DNA of 60,557 nucleotides from Volvariella volvacea V23 (taxonomy: Eukaryota > Basidiomycota > Agaricomycetes > Agaricales > Pluteaceae): assembly GCA_000349905.1 (NCBI GenBank), contig KB722743.1, positions 767,420-827,976 on the forward strand, read 5' to 3'. Both the position numbers and the translations under genes were made by a program. The notes under the pieces are model-generated. The model ran no database searches, was not told the DNA's origin, and worked only from the letters and a program-made list of their open reading frames with translations. Below, one piece after another: positions 11,621 through 23,064 of this stretch (position 1 is its first letter; every line of letters begins with the position of its first letter).

Positions 11621-12958
11621 CTACCTCAGTTTGCCCTCTAAAATCGCATCACCCCATACAGTCTGTTCTACTTCTACTATCTCCCCTTTGACAATCAAGA
11701 TCACGGCCTTCCCCAAGGTCCCAACGGGCCAAAACATTGCTACTCGTCGCTGGTATGCCCTATATGCGAGGGGATATTTGCTCATCGTTATGGCTTCTGT
11801 ATAGGCAGTTGAAGCAAAGAAAAGGGCCGAAAGGGTGATGGCTGGGCTGAGGTACCTGAATTGATAGAGAAAGTGAAGTAAGGACCATGGCATCTGGGAC
11901 CACATATCGTCCAGTAAAGGAAGACTGGTCCGTGAAGGAAATGATGGCGGAAGTGCGACTAAGGGCATCAGTGTTATCAACCACTAAGAAACATCAGCAT
12001 AGGCAGTGGCGATCTTTCTAGAATCTTACCCAAAATACCTGCTCGCAAAGGAAGTTTGGATGTCGCGAGTATGCCCATAATCCTCTCGTTACAAAACCGC
12101 GCTCTGCGTCTGCTGGTACCCAATTAATGCGGGATCCAGCCCAATGGTCTTTGGAGCTATAGAGCTCGTTCAAGCTCTTATCCTTTTTGCTTGAAATATA
12201 TGCCCGCTTATAAGTTTGGAAGGAGTATTGCTGGTTGTCAGCCGTGAATTCGAGTACGAGTACACTTAGGGCTGCAAGTGCAATCCAGTAATCCGTACTG
12301 GTCAACGGGGTGTGGGGTTGAAGGACTGCGGATACATAGGCAGGAAGGCCTAACAGGAGCAGAATCACATTTTGTATGCCCGCTGCGATGTAGCAATTGG
12401 GTTAGCAAAAAGCTTTCAGAGAGCCAGACACTAACAAATGAAGAAAAAATTAGTGAGCTGGAATAACCACGTGGGAAGTTGGCTACGAAGGACACCCCAG
12501 CGATAGTCTTCGTCTCTTCTGCAAGGTATAAGAGAAATATGCACAAATTTGCGATGTGACTCACAAATTGAATAGACCACGGCGATAGGTATTGTAGCTC
12601 AGCCTTAAAAAGCTATGTTTAAGCAGTGATGTCAGAAAGTGCTGCATTGCTCTTCTCACCGTAGCATCCATATTACAACGAGAGCAAGGATGAGGAGTGT
12701 TCTTGGGCTATAGTCTTTGCATGCTGCCCACCCAATTGCCTTTGGGGAAAAAGGAATAATGAAAAGAATCCGGGTATGGGACCATAGGGGAAGAAGAGCA
12801 TAATAAGCGGTGTAGATTGTGGGCAGGAAGGTCCAAAGGCGATCTACTTGAGAGACATTGGAAGTGATGAGGGAGAGCACGAAAGTTACTGCCGTAGTTG
12901 TTGCACAAAATAGCAGTGGCCATTCAAAGGCAGCTGGAAGAGCGCCTACATATGCCAT
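11621..12958 (-). CDS. DUF1295 / steroid 5-alpha-reductase-like membrane protein
   Basis: A multi-spanning membrane protein of the DUF1295 family (steroid 5-alpha-reductase-like C-terminal domain). Diagnostic blocks are LSYNTYRRG, RDEDYRWGVLR, TADNQQYSFQTYKR, the conserved GLWAYSRHPNFLCEQ, and a C-terminal TMSKYPLAYRAYQRRVAMFWP. Five exons (12958-12660, 12603-12565, 12518-12436, 12382-12030, 11983-11621) close in phase at 378 aa; exon 2 is only 39 nt. The family is thought to act on lipid double bonds in the ER, but no substrate can be read from the sequence. It diverges from SDE2 across 136 bp that contain a CCAAT box fused to CACGTG. Confidence 0.85.
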
Positions 12959-13031
12959 GATCCAATGCTAGACCCTGTGAAGCGAGAACACAGCTTACTT
13001 TAGGTAGCTTTGCTGTTACCTAATGCGTGAC

Positions 13032-13042
13032 CCAATCACGTG
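13032..13042. promoter_or_regulatory. CCAAT box joined to a CACGTG E-box in a divergent promoter
   Basis: CCAAT at 13032-13036 runs directly into CACGTG at 13037-13042. The composite is centred between the divergent starts of the DUF1295 gene (12958) and SDE2 (13095). CCAAT is the site class of Hap/NF-Y complexes and CACGTG of bHLH factors. The position is seen; the binding is inferred. Confidence 0.5.
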
Positions 13043-13094
13043 AATTAGCCCTCCCACACTGTCACCCTCACTAAGCCTTGTCATCGTGTCCACC

Positions 13095-14049
13095 ATGTCC
13101 TCCGACGCTGGCCCATCTTTTTCACCTTCCCGCAACGCTCACGACACCGACGATTATGATTCTACTTCGACTATCCTGATTTCCGCTTTCCCTCCGTTTC
13201 CATCTTTGACAGTTGCACTTCCCTCCTCTGCTCCTATATCGGCCATCTTCACAAGCTTGCACAGCCGATACCCATCGTTTTCTTCCTCTCTTGCTCGTTC
13301 TTTGGTGCTTACAACACACTCAGGATATGTCCCATCCCTCGATGCTCCAGTATCCTCGCTCCATCCTAGTTCTAATGACACAACTTCCACCTCCAACTTT
13401 GTGACTCTGCGCCTCTGCCCTCGCATACTTGGCGGAAAAGGTGGTTTCGGTTCCCAGCTGAGAGCAGCTGGAGGTCGTATGAGCAGCCAGAAAACAAGCA
13501 ACAATGATTCCTGCAGAGATCTCAATGGACGTCGCTTGAGTACGTTAAAGGAGGCTAAGAAGTAAATATCACCATCCTATCTTATGTGCATATGTTAACT
13601 ATTTCGCAGGTTAGCAGAGTACCTTGAATCGGAACCTCAAAGATTGGCTGCAAAGGAAGAGGCACAGAAAGCTAAGCTGGAAGCATTGGAGCGCAAGTTG
13701 GGCATTGATCCCGCGAACGCAGGGGAGGGAGAATCTTTGGTTGGGAAAAAGCATAGACTCGATGACAACGAGTATGTCGAGCAAACTCGCGAACTAGTGG
13801 ACAATGTCAAGAGCGCCGTATCAGCAGGTTTGGTTCTGTCGTTGCTCTTTGATTTCAGAATCTTATTACAACATTGCAGCATTGTTGAAGCGTAAGAAAG
13901 CTAAACCCAATCCAGTGCCTTCGGAGAAGCAACGCAAGGAAGTCAAGGCTGTCAACGAGGCACCCCCCTCCGAAACTTCAGAGTTGTCACCTCATCCTGT
14001 CGTATCCAAGGAAACAGATTACCTGGCGGCAGTACCAACTTCCGTCTGA
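13095..14049 (+). CDS. SDE2: Sde2 splicing / genome-stability factor
   Basis: In fission yeast Sde2 is made with a ubiquitin-like N-terminus that is cut after a Gly-Gly. The released C-terminal part, starting with Lys, joins the spliceosome for selected introns. Here residues 1-114 are the Ub-fold part ending in ILGG, followed by [17 protein letters not shown] (from Lys115), the family signature, then [13 protein letters not shown]. Exons 13095-13561, 13610-13827 and 13880-14049 close in phase at 284 aa. The C-terminus is Lys/Pro-rich. It shares a 136-bp promoter with the DUF1295 gene. An upstream in-frame GTG at 13086 is not needed: the ATG at 13095 sits in good context. Confidence 0.92.
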
Positions 14050-14127
14050 AGTCACGTACCTTTCAATGACTGAAGATAGTTTCGTCGTCACATTTGATAG
14101 TATAGTACTTCATCTTGTAAAGACGAG

Positions 14128-15118
14128 TTATTCTGGTTTAGCCTTGATAATGTGCTGTATAGCATCGAATCCATGGAGTTGGTCAATCGCAAAGCGTTCG
14201 TAAACTGTTGCCTTGTCGAATGCAATTTCAGCAACCTTGATCTATACCAGTGTGAATTAATGGACGTGTCATTAATTTAAAGACGCACAAGGATGTCAGA
14301 AGTGAGTCCCTTGATGGGTGATGCACAGCTGCGAAATCGATGCATTCGATAAGTAGTATTCGAAAGAAAAGGAATGGTGGAATCCGTAGTATGCTTAGGA
14401 GACGTCATTTTTAGAGAGTAGCATAGACCTGGATACGAACTCACATAGTAATCTGCCTCATAAGGCCAATCTTCGCTGCCCTGAGGAGCAAGGGATTCCT
14501 TTGCGGAAAGAGACGGGTCCAACAATGCCTCAAGCGGGTGAGTAAAGATACGAGAGACTTCACTCTCCGAGGCCTTCAATTCACCCAAAACCGATGGATC
14601 AACTAAAAATACAACCACTGGCGTCACCAGCAGCTTGTGCAGCGACAAAAACGGCTCCAGTAGGGTCAAAACATGCAAACTTGGCAGATCTAATGGCAAT
14701 CCCACTTCTTCATGAGCCTCACGTAGCTATATTAAATACATCCCACATTGATACTGTGATCAAAGCAACTGGTCACCTGTGACTCACCGCAGTGCCTAAA
14801 AGTGTTTCATCAGTTGTGTCCATCTTCCCACCAGGGAGAGCAGTTTGTCCTGCATGAGTCCTTAAATGCTTTGAACGTGTCGTCAGCAGTACACGTAGCT
14901 CTCCATCACGCTCGAATAGCAAGACTAGAACTGCTGCGAGAGTTGTGGACGGTTGACCTGAGCTGATGGCTCATTTCGGGTGAATCGACTGAAAGAGAGA
15001 CGAAATGTAGAGGTACGGACAGGTCAGGTTGAGGAGATGAGTGCTGAGCAAGACGTTTGATGCACTGAAGAGTCCGGGGAGACAGGCTAGATAACGCAGA
15101 GGACGGGGGTAACACCAT
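14128..15118 (-). CDS. PCD1: Nudix hydrolase, peroxisomal CoA diphosphatase type
   Basis: A Nudix enzyme predicted to cleave CoA or oxidised CoA to phosphopantetheine and adenosine 3',5'-bisphosphate. The Nudix box starts at GGKMDTTDETLLGTA and is completed across an intron by LREAHEEVGL, matching GX5EX7REUXEEXGU. Upstream is HAGQTALPGG, typical of the CoA-type subgroup; downstream is YRMHRFRS. Exons: 15118-15021, 14962-14788, 14726-14445, 14393-14289, 14241-14128, giving 257 aa. The first intron (donor GTCCGT) is the least certain boundary: it was chosen because it restores the frame before AAVLVLLFERDGE. I see no clear C-terminal peroxisomal signal. The gene diverges from NUP159. Confidence 0.87.
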
Positions 15119-15309
15119 GTCCGAGTCCACAGTCTAGAGATTCTACGCAAGAATAACTTAAGTTACTGAATGAAAAGGCTTAGGGAATGGCCGAAAGTGG
15201 TGTGCTCGTCACGTGCCCTAGACTAGGTCCTAGACGAGCCGCACACATCCTTCATTTGCTCCATTCCCAGCTGGACTGTGGCTTACGACCCGACGTATCT
15301 TCTGCTGAA

Positions 15310-18300
15310 ATGGACGACTTTGTAAAGCTCTCTCGACCCGTGCAACCGCAGGTGAAGGTGGACCCAAGCCCACAGCCACCAGCCGCAGACGGCTTCAACG
15401 TGAGTTAGGATCGCGTATCCCGAACGTGTGCGCTGACCTTCCTAGTACCCAACATTACGGTTGCTCAACAAACAAGCTCGTGTTCATTTGTCCTCGCCCA
15501 TTGTACCTACTCCTTCTGTATATCGTCGATTGTTTTCTGTGGCAAACTCGCGAGGTTGGTTCGCAGCCGTGACTTCAACAGGTGCGCAATCATTTGCCTT
15601 CTCACATAATTGCTTAAACCCTCCACAGGCATTATATTTTCCCTCTTGAGCGATTTACGGGCCCGCATGAAAGATGCTAAGGACGGCGTTGAATCCACTT
15701 ACACGCCACAGCGAAATCTGTCTGTAGCTGAGATTGGCCAGCCGTGCATCATCGCGTTTGGATGTGGCGATTCGCGTTTCTTTGTCGGGTTTGAGCAAGG
15801 ACACATCGCAGTTTATGATACTACACCCCTTCTCTCTCGTGGCACTCAGGATGTCCAACCTTTGAACGTGTTTAGGGGTCAGGCTGCACTTCCAATTCGA
15901 CAGATCGTCCCAAATCCAGGGTTTGATAACTCTCTTTCGGATTTATGTGCAGTTCTGCATGGTGGTGGTATTGTCCAACTTTTTAACGGGAGCCTGGAAT
16001 CCCAAGGTGGTTGGTCAGGCGAGGGGGAGGCTAACCCCGAAGCAGGTGTGTACTCCTCACCCATTTCCCCCACCCTCGGCTCAGTGTAGATATCTAGTGT
16101 CGTGGTCTCCAAAAGGTAAACAAATCGCTATAGGCCTTCGTTCGGGTGACATATTCGCCTACATACCCACGAATAAATCGTCGATTTTCAGACATGTTCC
16201 ACCAACCGCGAAGGGTACTCTAATCTCGTTGACCTGGCTCCCCCCTGGACACACCTTTCGTGCAATCTATGCCTTACCTAGCGAAGAAATTGTTGATCAC
16301 ATTATCACTGTCGACGTCAAAACCCCGACTGCCAAGTATTTTGCTGTTAATCACCCTTTTCCATTGCCAGATCGACCGTCTTGGCAATATACAGTTATGT
16401 TGTTGCGGTGGGACGAGCAATCCTCTGTTCCCGATGAGCCGCGAACACTCGTCCTCGTCGGCGATGCAGCTTCGACAGACTTAGAGGTACTCGGGGGTAT
16501 TGGTTTTAAATGGTATCAACAGTCCCAAGAGAATCCCCTGAGCCTTCCTCTGGATAGCAATATGGAAGACACAATGCTCCTTTCTTTGGAGTTGGACTTG
16601 ACGGATGCTGAGAACAAGGCACCGATTGTCTGCGCATATCTCAATGACGGAACCATCCAATTGTGGTATGTTGAACACACATCACCTTATCCTGGTATTG
16701 TCACCCCTCAGCCTTCCGATGCATTTGTTATGTCTACAACACCGCCCCCGCCATCCGCCATTTCCATTGACGAACAAAAGGAACCTGCTATTGAAACATC
16801 TTCAAGCTCGAGTTTTGTACAACCAACCAAGCTGGACGGCAAAGCCCCCTTCGCTTCCTCATTCGGGTCAAATACCTTTGGACAATCTACCTTCGGTGTT
16901 TCCGCCAGTTCTGCATTCAATACACCAACAGCCTTTGGTCAAACCACCCAGTCTGTATTGTCAGATTCTACGACTCAAGCCGCTTCATTTGGTTCCACCG
17001 GTTTCTCCTCCTTTGCTTCAACAAGCCCTGCTGCGTTTGTGTCAGGTAGTTTTGGCTTCAAGCCCTCCGGGGAATCCTCAAATCTCCTTGTTCCTCAACC
17101 AGCTGAGGCTATCACTAGGGAGGCATCTATGTCAGACGACACTTCGTCCTTTGGCGGCCTCTCCCTCGGGGGTGATAGCACTGATACAACTTCGAAGCCG
17201 ACAAAGATCGGAATTTTTGGTTCCTTTGGTGCTCCAACTGAACCGTCTGGCTTTGCCCCAAGTGCGAGTGCGAGCATGGCTGGTGGACTAGTTGCCCCAG
17301 CAACTGGGTTTGGTGCATTCAAGAATATGCAGATGTCCCAATCAACCTCAGGAGAACAGGCGGGGTCATTTGCTATTTCTGGGCCAGAGCGACCTAACCT
17401 TGTCTCACCAGCTTTTAGAAATCCATCCTTCGGCCAGCCTAGCTTCGGCCAATCCGTCTTTGGCAAATCAGCGCTCACACCATCCGCACCGAGCGGTTTT
17501 GGTGCCTTCGCCCCAAATGGCATTGCAAAGGCTTCCGGGCCGCAAACCGGAGGCTTTTCCTCCTTCACCAATACCAGCGGAGGTTTTGCTTCATTTGCTA
17601 AGTCCGCTACACTCTTCGGTACAACTAGGACGAGTGATCAAGCTGCGTCTCCACTTGGCTCAGGTATCTCACAGGATGGGTCCTCATTTAGTTCTTCTGG
17701 TAAATTATTTCACATCTTTATGTTCACTTGACACGAGGTCATTCCCAACCCACAGGTACTACACATACCGGCCAGGCAGCGAATGTCGGAACGGCAGCCC
17801 ATCCGTCCGCATCTACAACTCCCCCACAAACACCGACTAGGACATCTGATCCCCGTTCGCCATCGTCCTCTCCTGAGGCTATCCCTCAGTCATCGACTGC
17901 CACTCCAGTCAAGCCAGTAATGACTGGCGGAGCTTTCGCAAGCCTTGTTTCGACACCTTCCGTTATCCAACCGGCAAGCGGTTTTGGCGCCCTTTCGGCT
18001 ACACCAAAAGAGTCTCCATTCGCCATACGGTCAGGGACTCAGCCCAGTTCATTTTCTGCCTTCGGTGGGTCAACTACTACGCCCCTAAGCACGCCGGTGA
18101 AGCCCGCGAACACTTTATCTTTTGGTATCCCCTCCCAATTTGGAATGCAGCCAGCCACCCTCGCGTCAAAGGCAGTTACTAGCGGTGCATTTAGCGCCTT
18201 TTCTGGAAGTGGAACGGGATTTGGTGCTTTTACTGGCTCATCCCAATCGTTTACCGAACTGCTGAAGTCAAGCGGTGACTTAGCAAAAGAGCCTATATCG

Positions 18301-21049
18301 GTCTTCCCACCCATTACTCAAACCAATAAAGCGGTCTCGCAAGGTTCTCAGGAAGATACGAAGGTGAAGGACACCGAGCCTGCTGTTGATAATACCGAGT
18401 CACCCAGTGCGGTCCCCAAGCCATCAACCACCGCGCTTAATGAATCTGAAGGGGAGGAAGAGCCTGAAACCAGTGAAGGAGAGAGTGAGTCGGAAGAAGA
18501 GGAGGAAGGGGGAGACACCGAAGAGGAAGAAGTGAACCTTTCAGAAAGTTCGGGCTCTGGGGGCAGTGATGATGACCTGGAGGAAGTTGAGGTGGGGGAG
18601 GTTGAGGAAATTGAGGAGGAAGAGCCATCCTCTGACATGCCAAAGGAACCTAAGAATGTGCCGCTGCCCCTTTCGCCCTCTCCCTCCACATCACCACTGA
18701 CTCCCGATACTTCTGTCACTTCTGGGCCCCCAGCACCAACTCCATCTCCTAAAGCTTTATTTTCTCCAGCCCCCTCACCACCAGAATCTCCTCCCGGTTC
18801 CACCAGCGCTGCGTCATCAATCAAGTTGGGGCTAGGAAGGCCAAGCACCCGACCAGCTCGCAGCTCTCCACTGGCGAATGCTCCCCTATCTCGTGATGGC
18901 GAGGAAGATGAATCGAGCACCCAACCTTCAGGTATCACTCAAGATAGCTCACCCTCTCGAGCTCCAGCCCATACAGTCCCTGGTGAGCAATCTATTTTGC
19001 CTCCCATCCAGAAGGGTACGGAGGCTACTACTGGTTCATTCTTTGGCGCTTCAAATAAGCCAGGGGCCTATGGGACGATTGAGCCAGTCAATTCCTCTAC
19101 CCTATCCTTCGGGATATCACAGCAATACCCAACAAAGCCGGATGTGCCATCGCTTAACCCTTTTGGATTTGGCGTAAAGCAACCCAAGGTTGAGGAGGAC
19201 GATAAAGAACGCCTCAAGTTGGTGCCCGCAGGAGTGAACGCTTTCTCTGGGGAGCAGAAGCCACTCCCTCAAACGAACGAACCATTCAAGTTGGGTGCGC
19301 AGGTCACTTCCTCTGTTTCTAATGTTGGTGGAGTACCTTTTGCAACTACGATGACGATCAAACCCGCCTCACCCTTACAGCCCCATTCAACGACTCAGGA
19401 TACCCTCTTCTCTCTTGGTTCGGGTTTGGGATCTACTGGCATATCCACGTCCTCGTACCAAGCATTGCGGACGTCAAAGCCAACCATTCCAGTACCTACT
19501 AATCTTTCCGGGCTAACGCCGTCCGCAAAGTTCGCCCCATTCAAACCGATGGGCATGGGTACAGCTACGGAATTTCAGTCACTAGAAGGCACCAGCGATC
19601 AAGGAATGCAGAATGCCTGTTCAAGGATTGTGAATGAATTAAGTGACGAGCTCGTGGAGGTAGGTAGGTCTTCATGGCACGTTGAAAGCCGCTTATTTGG
19701 GTACAATGTGCGGCAGCTCCGAAAGTTGGCAGCAGAAGCTGCCCAAAAGCGGGTCGAGTTAACACAAACTCGTGCCAGCTCTCGTTTTCACCCAGACACA
19801 GCCGATCCTGCCAGGTGGGGTACTTTCGATAACTCGCATTTCAAACAGGTTTTATCCAAGTATTACCAAGAATTGGATGAACTGAGAAGTGTGAAAGACC
19901 AACTGAAAAGTGGTATGCGCGAATTGCAAAGTAGCATGTTGAAAGGTATGACAGAGAATCAGTTGGGCCCTGTTAACTCATCAATGGCAATAGCCAATAC
20001 ACGACGTGAAGAGATTGCCAGATTTACGAAGGCGAACTCTGACAACGAATTTTCGAGGATGTTGAAGGCTAGAACGCTTGGCCCAGAGCATTTAGAGACT
20101 CAGACACACCTACGGCGAAGCATTCGAGTGAGCATTGAAAATATAATACTCATGCGACGCCAAATGAATAACTGCTTTATTCATAGGCTATGCGGGATCG
20201 CGTCCAAAAATTAGAATACCACTTGCAGGCCTCCAAAAGAAAGGTCAGCGAAATGACTTCAGGAAAACCAAGTATCAGGTTGGTCCTTTTGCTGTCGTTC
20301 TCGCGGTTGCGACTTAGCCGATTCCACATAGGGCACCATCACTTGACACTATCAACAGAACGTATCGTAATATTGACATCGCGATAGATCAACAATCGGA
20401 AGATATTTCAAAGCTTGCAGCACGGATCGCCAGGTTGAGCGTGAAGGCGCCCGCGCAGAAGATATCAGACCGCGACCCGCGCCTTCCTGACCACGTTCCG
20501 AAACGAGCATACAACATCACGCCTCATGTGGCTGTGACTACAGCGGCGGCCTTAAATGCGGAACAGTCAGCCCACAAATTGAAGCAGGCCCTGCTAAACA
20601 TGCGCAAGGAACCGTTATTGAATACCACGGCGGTGTCAGCCCCCCTCCCACCAGCCAGCTTCGACTTGCCACACAAAAGAGAAGAAAAATCAAAGCCGAG
20701 CTCGACATCTGTACCGTCCCAATTTGGAATGTCAGTACTTCCACCCGCCACACCACCCCGTTTCCCGCCCTCCTCGTCTCCGTCCCCTTGGGACTTGCCG
20801 CCCGATAATTTCAATCTGAATACTACATCACCGCCATTACGTCGGGGTGCAGGTGGTGGAAGTAGGCAACACATTTCTGTCCCCTTGAAAAGGAGCGCCG
20901 GGAGTACACCTACCACACCTTCAACTACGTTCAATTGGGGACCATTGCCAACATATAATATGAAGCCTGCAACCACATTACTAGGAGAGAAATTAGGACC
21001 AAGCACGACAACTTTGCCTGGATTTGAGGCGTTTATGAAGAAGCCATAG
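15310..21049 (+). CDS. NUP159: FG nucleoporin Nup159 / Nup214 type
   Basis: A cytoplasmic-face nuclear pore protein used in mRNA export, where Nup159/Nup214 recruits the helicase Dbp5. Residues 1-425 form a beta-propeller (segments such as WSPKGKQIAIGLRSGD and CAYLNDGTIQLWYVE). A long FG-repeat region follows (many FG, SFG and GFG), interrupted near residues 950-1010 by a strongly acidic Glu/Ser stretch. Residues about 1340-1600 are helical and coiled-coil-like. Exons: 15310-15399, 15446-15581, 15629-16045, 16098-17699, 17756-20127, 20187-20278, 20332-21049; phases close at 1808 aa. The exon 3/4 junction was chosen to keep VSWSPKGK. It is the largest gene here and shares a 191-bp promoter with the Nudix gene. 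Confidence 0.9.
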
Positions 21050-21277
21050 CACAAGTTTACGGCTTATGGTTTGTTTGATTAGTCGACTAGCACTTCTTTT
21101 GTTATACAAAGCATGTTACATTCTCTACTTGTGGTTAGCACTTCTATTTGCTGTCGACTCCTCCACTTGGCTCGGTCTCGTTCTGTACTGCCGGGTCATG
21201 AAAGGGGTCATGAATGATTGATTCCAGGTGGGTCAACGCAGCCTAAAATGTTCTCAGTGAAGGGGAAATAGTAAAGT

Positions 21278-21994
21278 CTAGTATGGCATGAATCTATTAT
21301 GACTGGCGAAATCATTGCGCACTTTTCCAACTTCGCTCAGTTCCTGTTCTTCTGTACCGGTGAAAGTTTCAAGCATACTGTCCGGGTCAACGAAAGCGTC
21401 TCCATCTTCGTCCTCTAGGTCTGCAGGGTCCGGATGCAAGGCGGCACATTGCGATAGTGCCTCAAAGATGGCTTCTACTGCTCATAACTTCAGCAATGGT
21501 GAAAAAGGGGGCAGACAAAAAACACACAAGAATCAGAACTATCGGGCCTGATTGATAGTTCACGCATATCCTCGATGTCAACGCCATCGGGGTCAGTACC
21601 TGTATGTTCGTCGTAACATTCGTCCAGCTGGCAGTAAATGGACGGGCCAGCACCAGCACGAGAAATTGCATGGAGGGTGATCGCGGGATATGGAATTTCA
21701 AAACCACGGCCAGTGTTTGCCATGAAAACAAGCTTGCTGTTGTGAACAACGAATTAGGGGGATTGGATTGGAGCACTAATCCTGATACCTGGTTAGGACA
21801 AGAAGAGTGCCTTGGGAGTCGTCTTGGGAGAGATCAGGGATAGGAGGATCAAATGAAATTTGGACACGTTCTTCTCTGTGGCGACAAACGGCAGGAATGT
21901 CGTGGAAAGAGGTGGGAGTAGTTGCGACGATGGCATCGTATTGAGCAGGGGAAACGAAGGTTGGAAGCTGGTGGAGGGAAGTGACGGCAGGCAT
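21278..21994 (-). CDS. pICln-like methylosome / Sm-assembly chaperone
   Basis: pICln (CLNS1A) proteins have a PH-like fold and hold Sm proteins for arginine methylation and snRNP assembly. The protein starts MPAVTSLHQLPTF. It continues with a conserved core (LVFMANTGRGFEIPYPAITL, then HAISRAG and YCQLDE) and ends in an acidic region (LEDEDGDAFVDPDSM) and a short tail. Exons 21994-21789, 21736-21528 and 21477-21278 close in phase at 204 aa. The gene converges with NUP159 and shares a 112-bp promoter with the SH3 gene. Identification rests on the order of motifs and overall size; no enzymatic residue is expected. Confidence 0.82.
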
Positions 21995-22106
21995 TTGGAG
22001 GTTAAGGTTTGGAGGGGGATGAACGATATTTTTAGTGTGTTTTATATAATTATATATTATTAATTAATTGAGTCCGTCTCTTAACTACCAACCAATACCA
22101 TCCTCG

Positions 22107-22862
22107 ATGACCGTTCAAGATACCCAGTCCGCTGCGTTACTTGCACATGTCATCAGTCAGGTCGAGTCCAACGTCCAGTTTCTTGTGTCCCAGAGCTATA
22201 TTTCCCACTCTGACGCGTCTACAATACTGTCCAAGCTACCCAAGGTCTCTGCCAGCCCCCAACCCCACTCCGTCAGCGCTGTGAACAATCAGAGGGCTGT
22301 GCCTGCACCCCCTCCACGTGCGGTCGCGTCACCATCCACCGCAAGACCAGTGCAAGCCAGAGCCCTCTGGGCATATCAGAACAAAGAGGCAAGCATCTCT
22401 CACTCCTGTGCTATGATCATTAGTCAACTCCAAGCAAGGACCACTCAGGAGAAGACATTTCTTTCAAAGAGGGGGATATTATTGATATTGTAGAAGAAAC
22501 CAACGAGCACTGGTGGGTCGGAAGGGTCAATGGCAAGCAAGGATTGTTCCCGGCGAACTACGTCGAGAAAATTACTGTAGCAGAGAAAGTACCCTACCGT
22601 CCATTCGGCGCTGCGTATCATGGTATGGATGCGCCGCCGCCGGCAGGTACTGGGGTGAACACAGTTGGCCTACAAGAAGTTGACCAGTCGAAGAAGAAGA
22701 GTAAATTCGGAGGCCTCGGAAATACTGTAAGCTACGATGACTGTGCTGGAATGGGATGACTGATGATATGTATGCAATCAGATGGCGCACTCCGCAGCCG
22801 GGGGTGTTGGGTTCGGGGCAGGAGCGGCAATTGGAAGTGGAATCGTAAATGCAATATTCTGA
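22107..22862 (+). CDS. small SH3-domain protein (Lsb1/Pin3 type)
   Basis: A 216-aa protein with an N-terminal helical region (MTVQDTQSAALLAHVISQ), a Pro/Ala linker, one SH3 domain (ALWAYQNKE, SFKEGDIIDIVEE, HWWVGRVNGKQGLFPANYVE) and a Gly/Ala-rich hydrophobic C-terminus ending NAIF. Yeast Lsb1 and Pin3 share this layout and bind the actin regulator Las17; that role is inferred. Exons: 22107-22388, 22439-22726, 22782-22862. The first intron starts with GCAAGC rather than GT; no GT donor gives the correct phase into the SH3 domain, so it is called as a 50-nt GC-AG intron. Confidence 0.85.
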
Positions 22863-22896
22863 AGCGGGATATTCGGGTGGCTGTGTTGTTAGTTCA

Positions 22897-22902
22897 CACG
22901 TG
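22897..22902. promoter_or_regulatory. CACGTG E-box upstream of the MARVEL-like gene
   Basis: A palindromic CACGTG lies 163 bp before the ATG, in the 200-bp spacer after the SH3 gene. It is one of nine such sites found in promoter spacers of this window. Confidence 0.35.
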
Positions 22903-23064
22903 CTGTGCATCTGTCCATACGCGTCTTTCTCCACTTTACTTATAACATCTCCCCATCTCCCTCCCATCTTCCATCCCTCCCATATCGCTCCTGCTTCTGT
23001 AGTCAATCGAATATAATTCCCACTTGCTCCGAGTCCGCCATCTCGCCAACCTTTCGAATCAGCC

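Noticed and set aside
17095..17571. Antisense frame of 158 aa, Pro/Ala/Gly-rich
   Set aside because: Shadow of the FG-repeat region of NUP159.
18348..18938. Long antisense frame (196 aa, Ser/Gly-rich)
   Set aside because: It is the shadow of the acidic Glu/Ser and Pro-rich part of NUP159; composition mirrors the sense codons and no start, intron or motif supports it.
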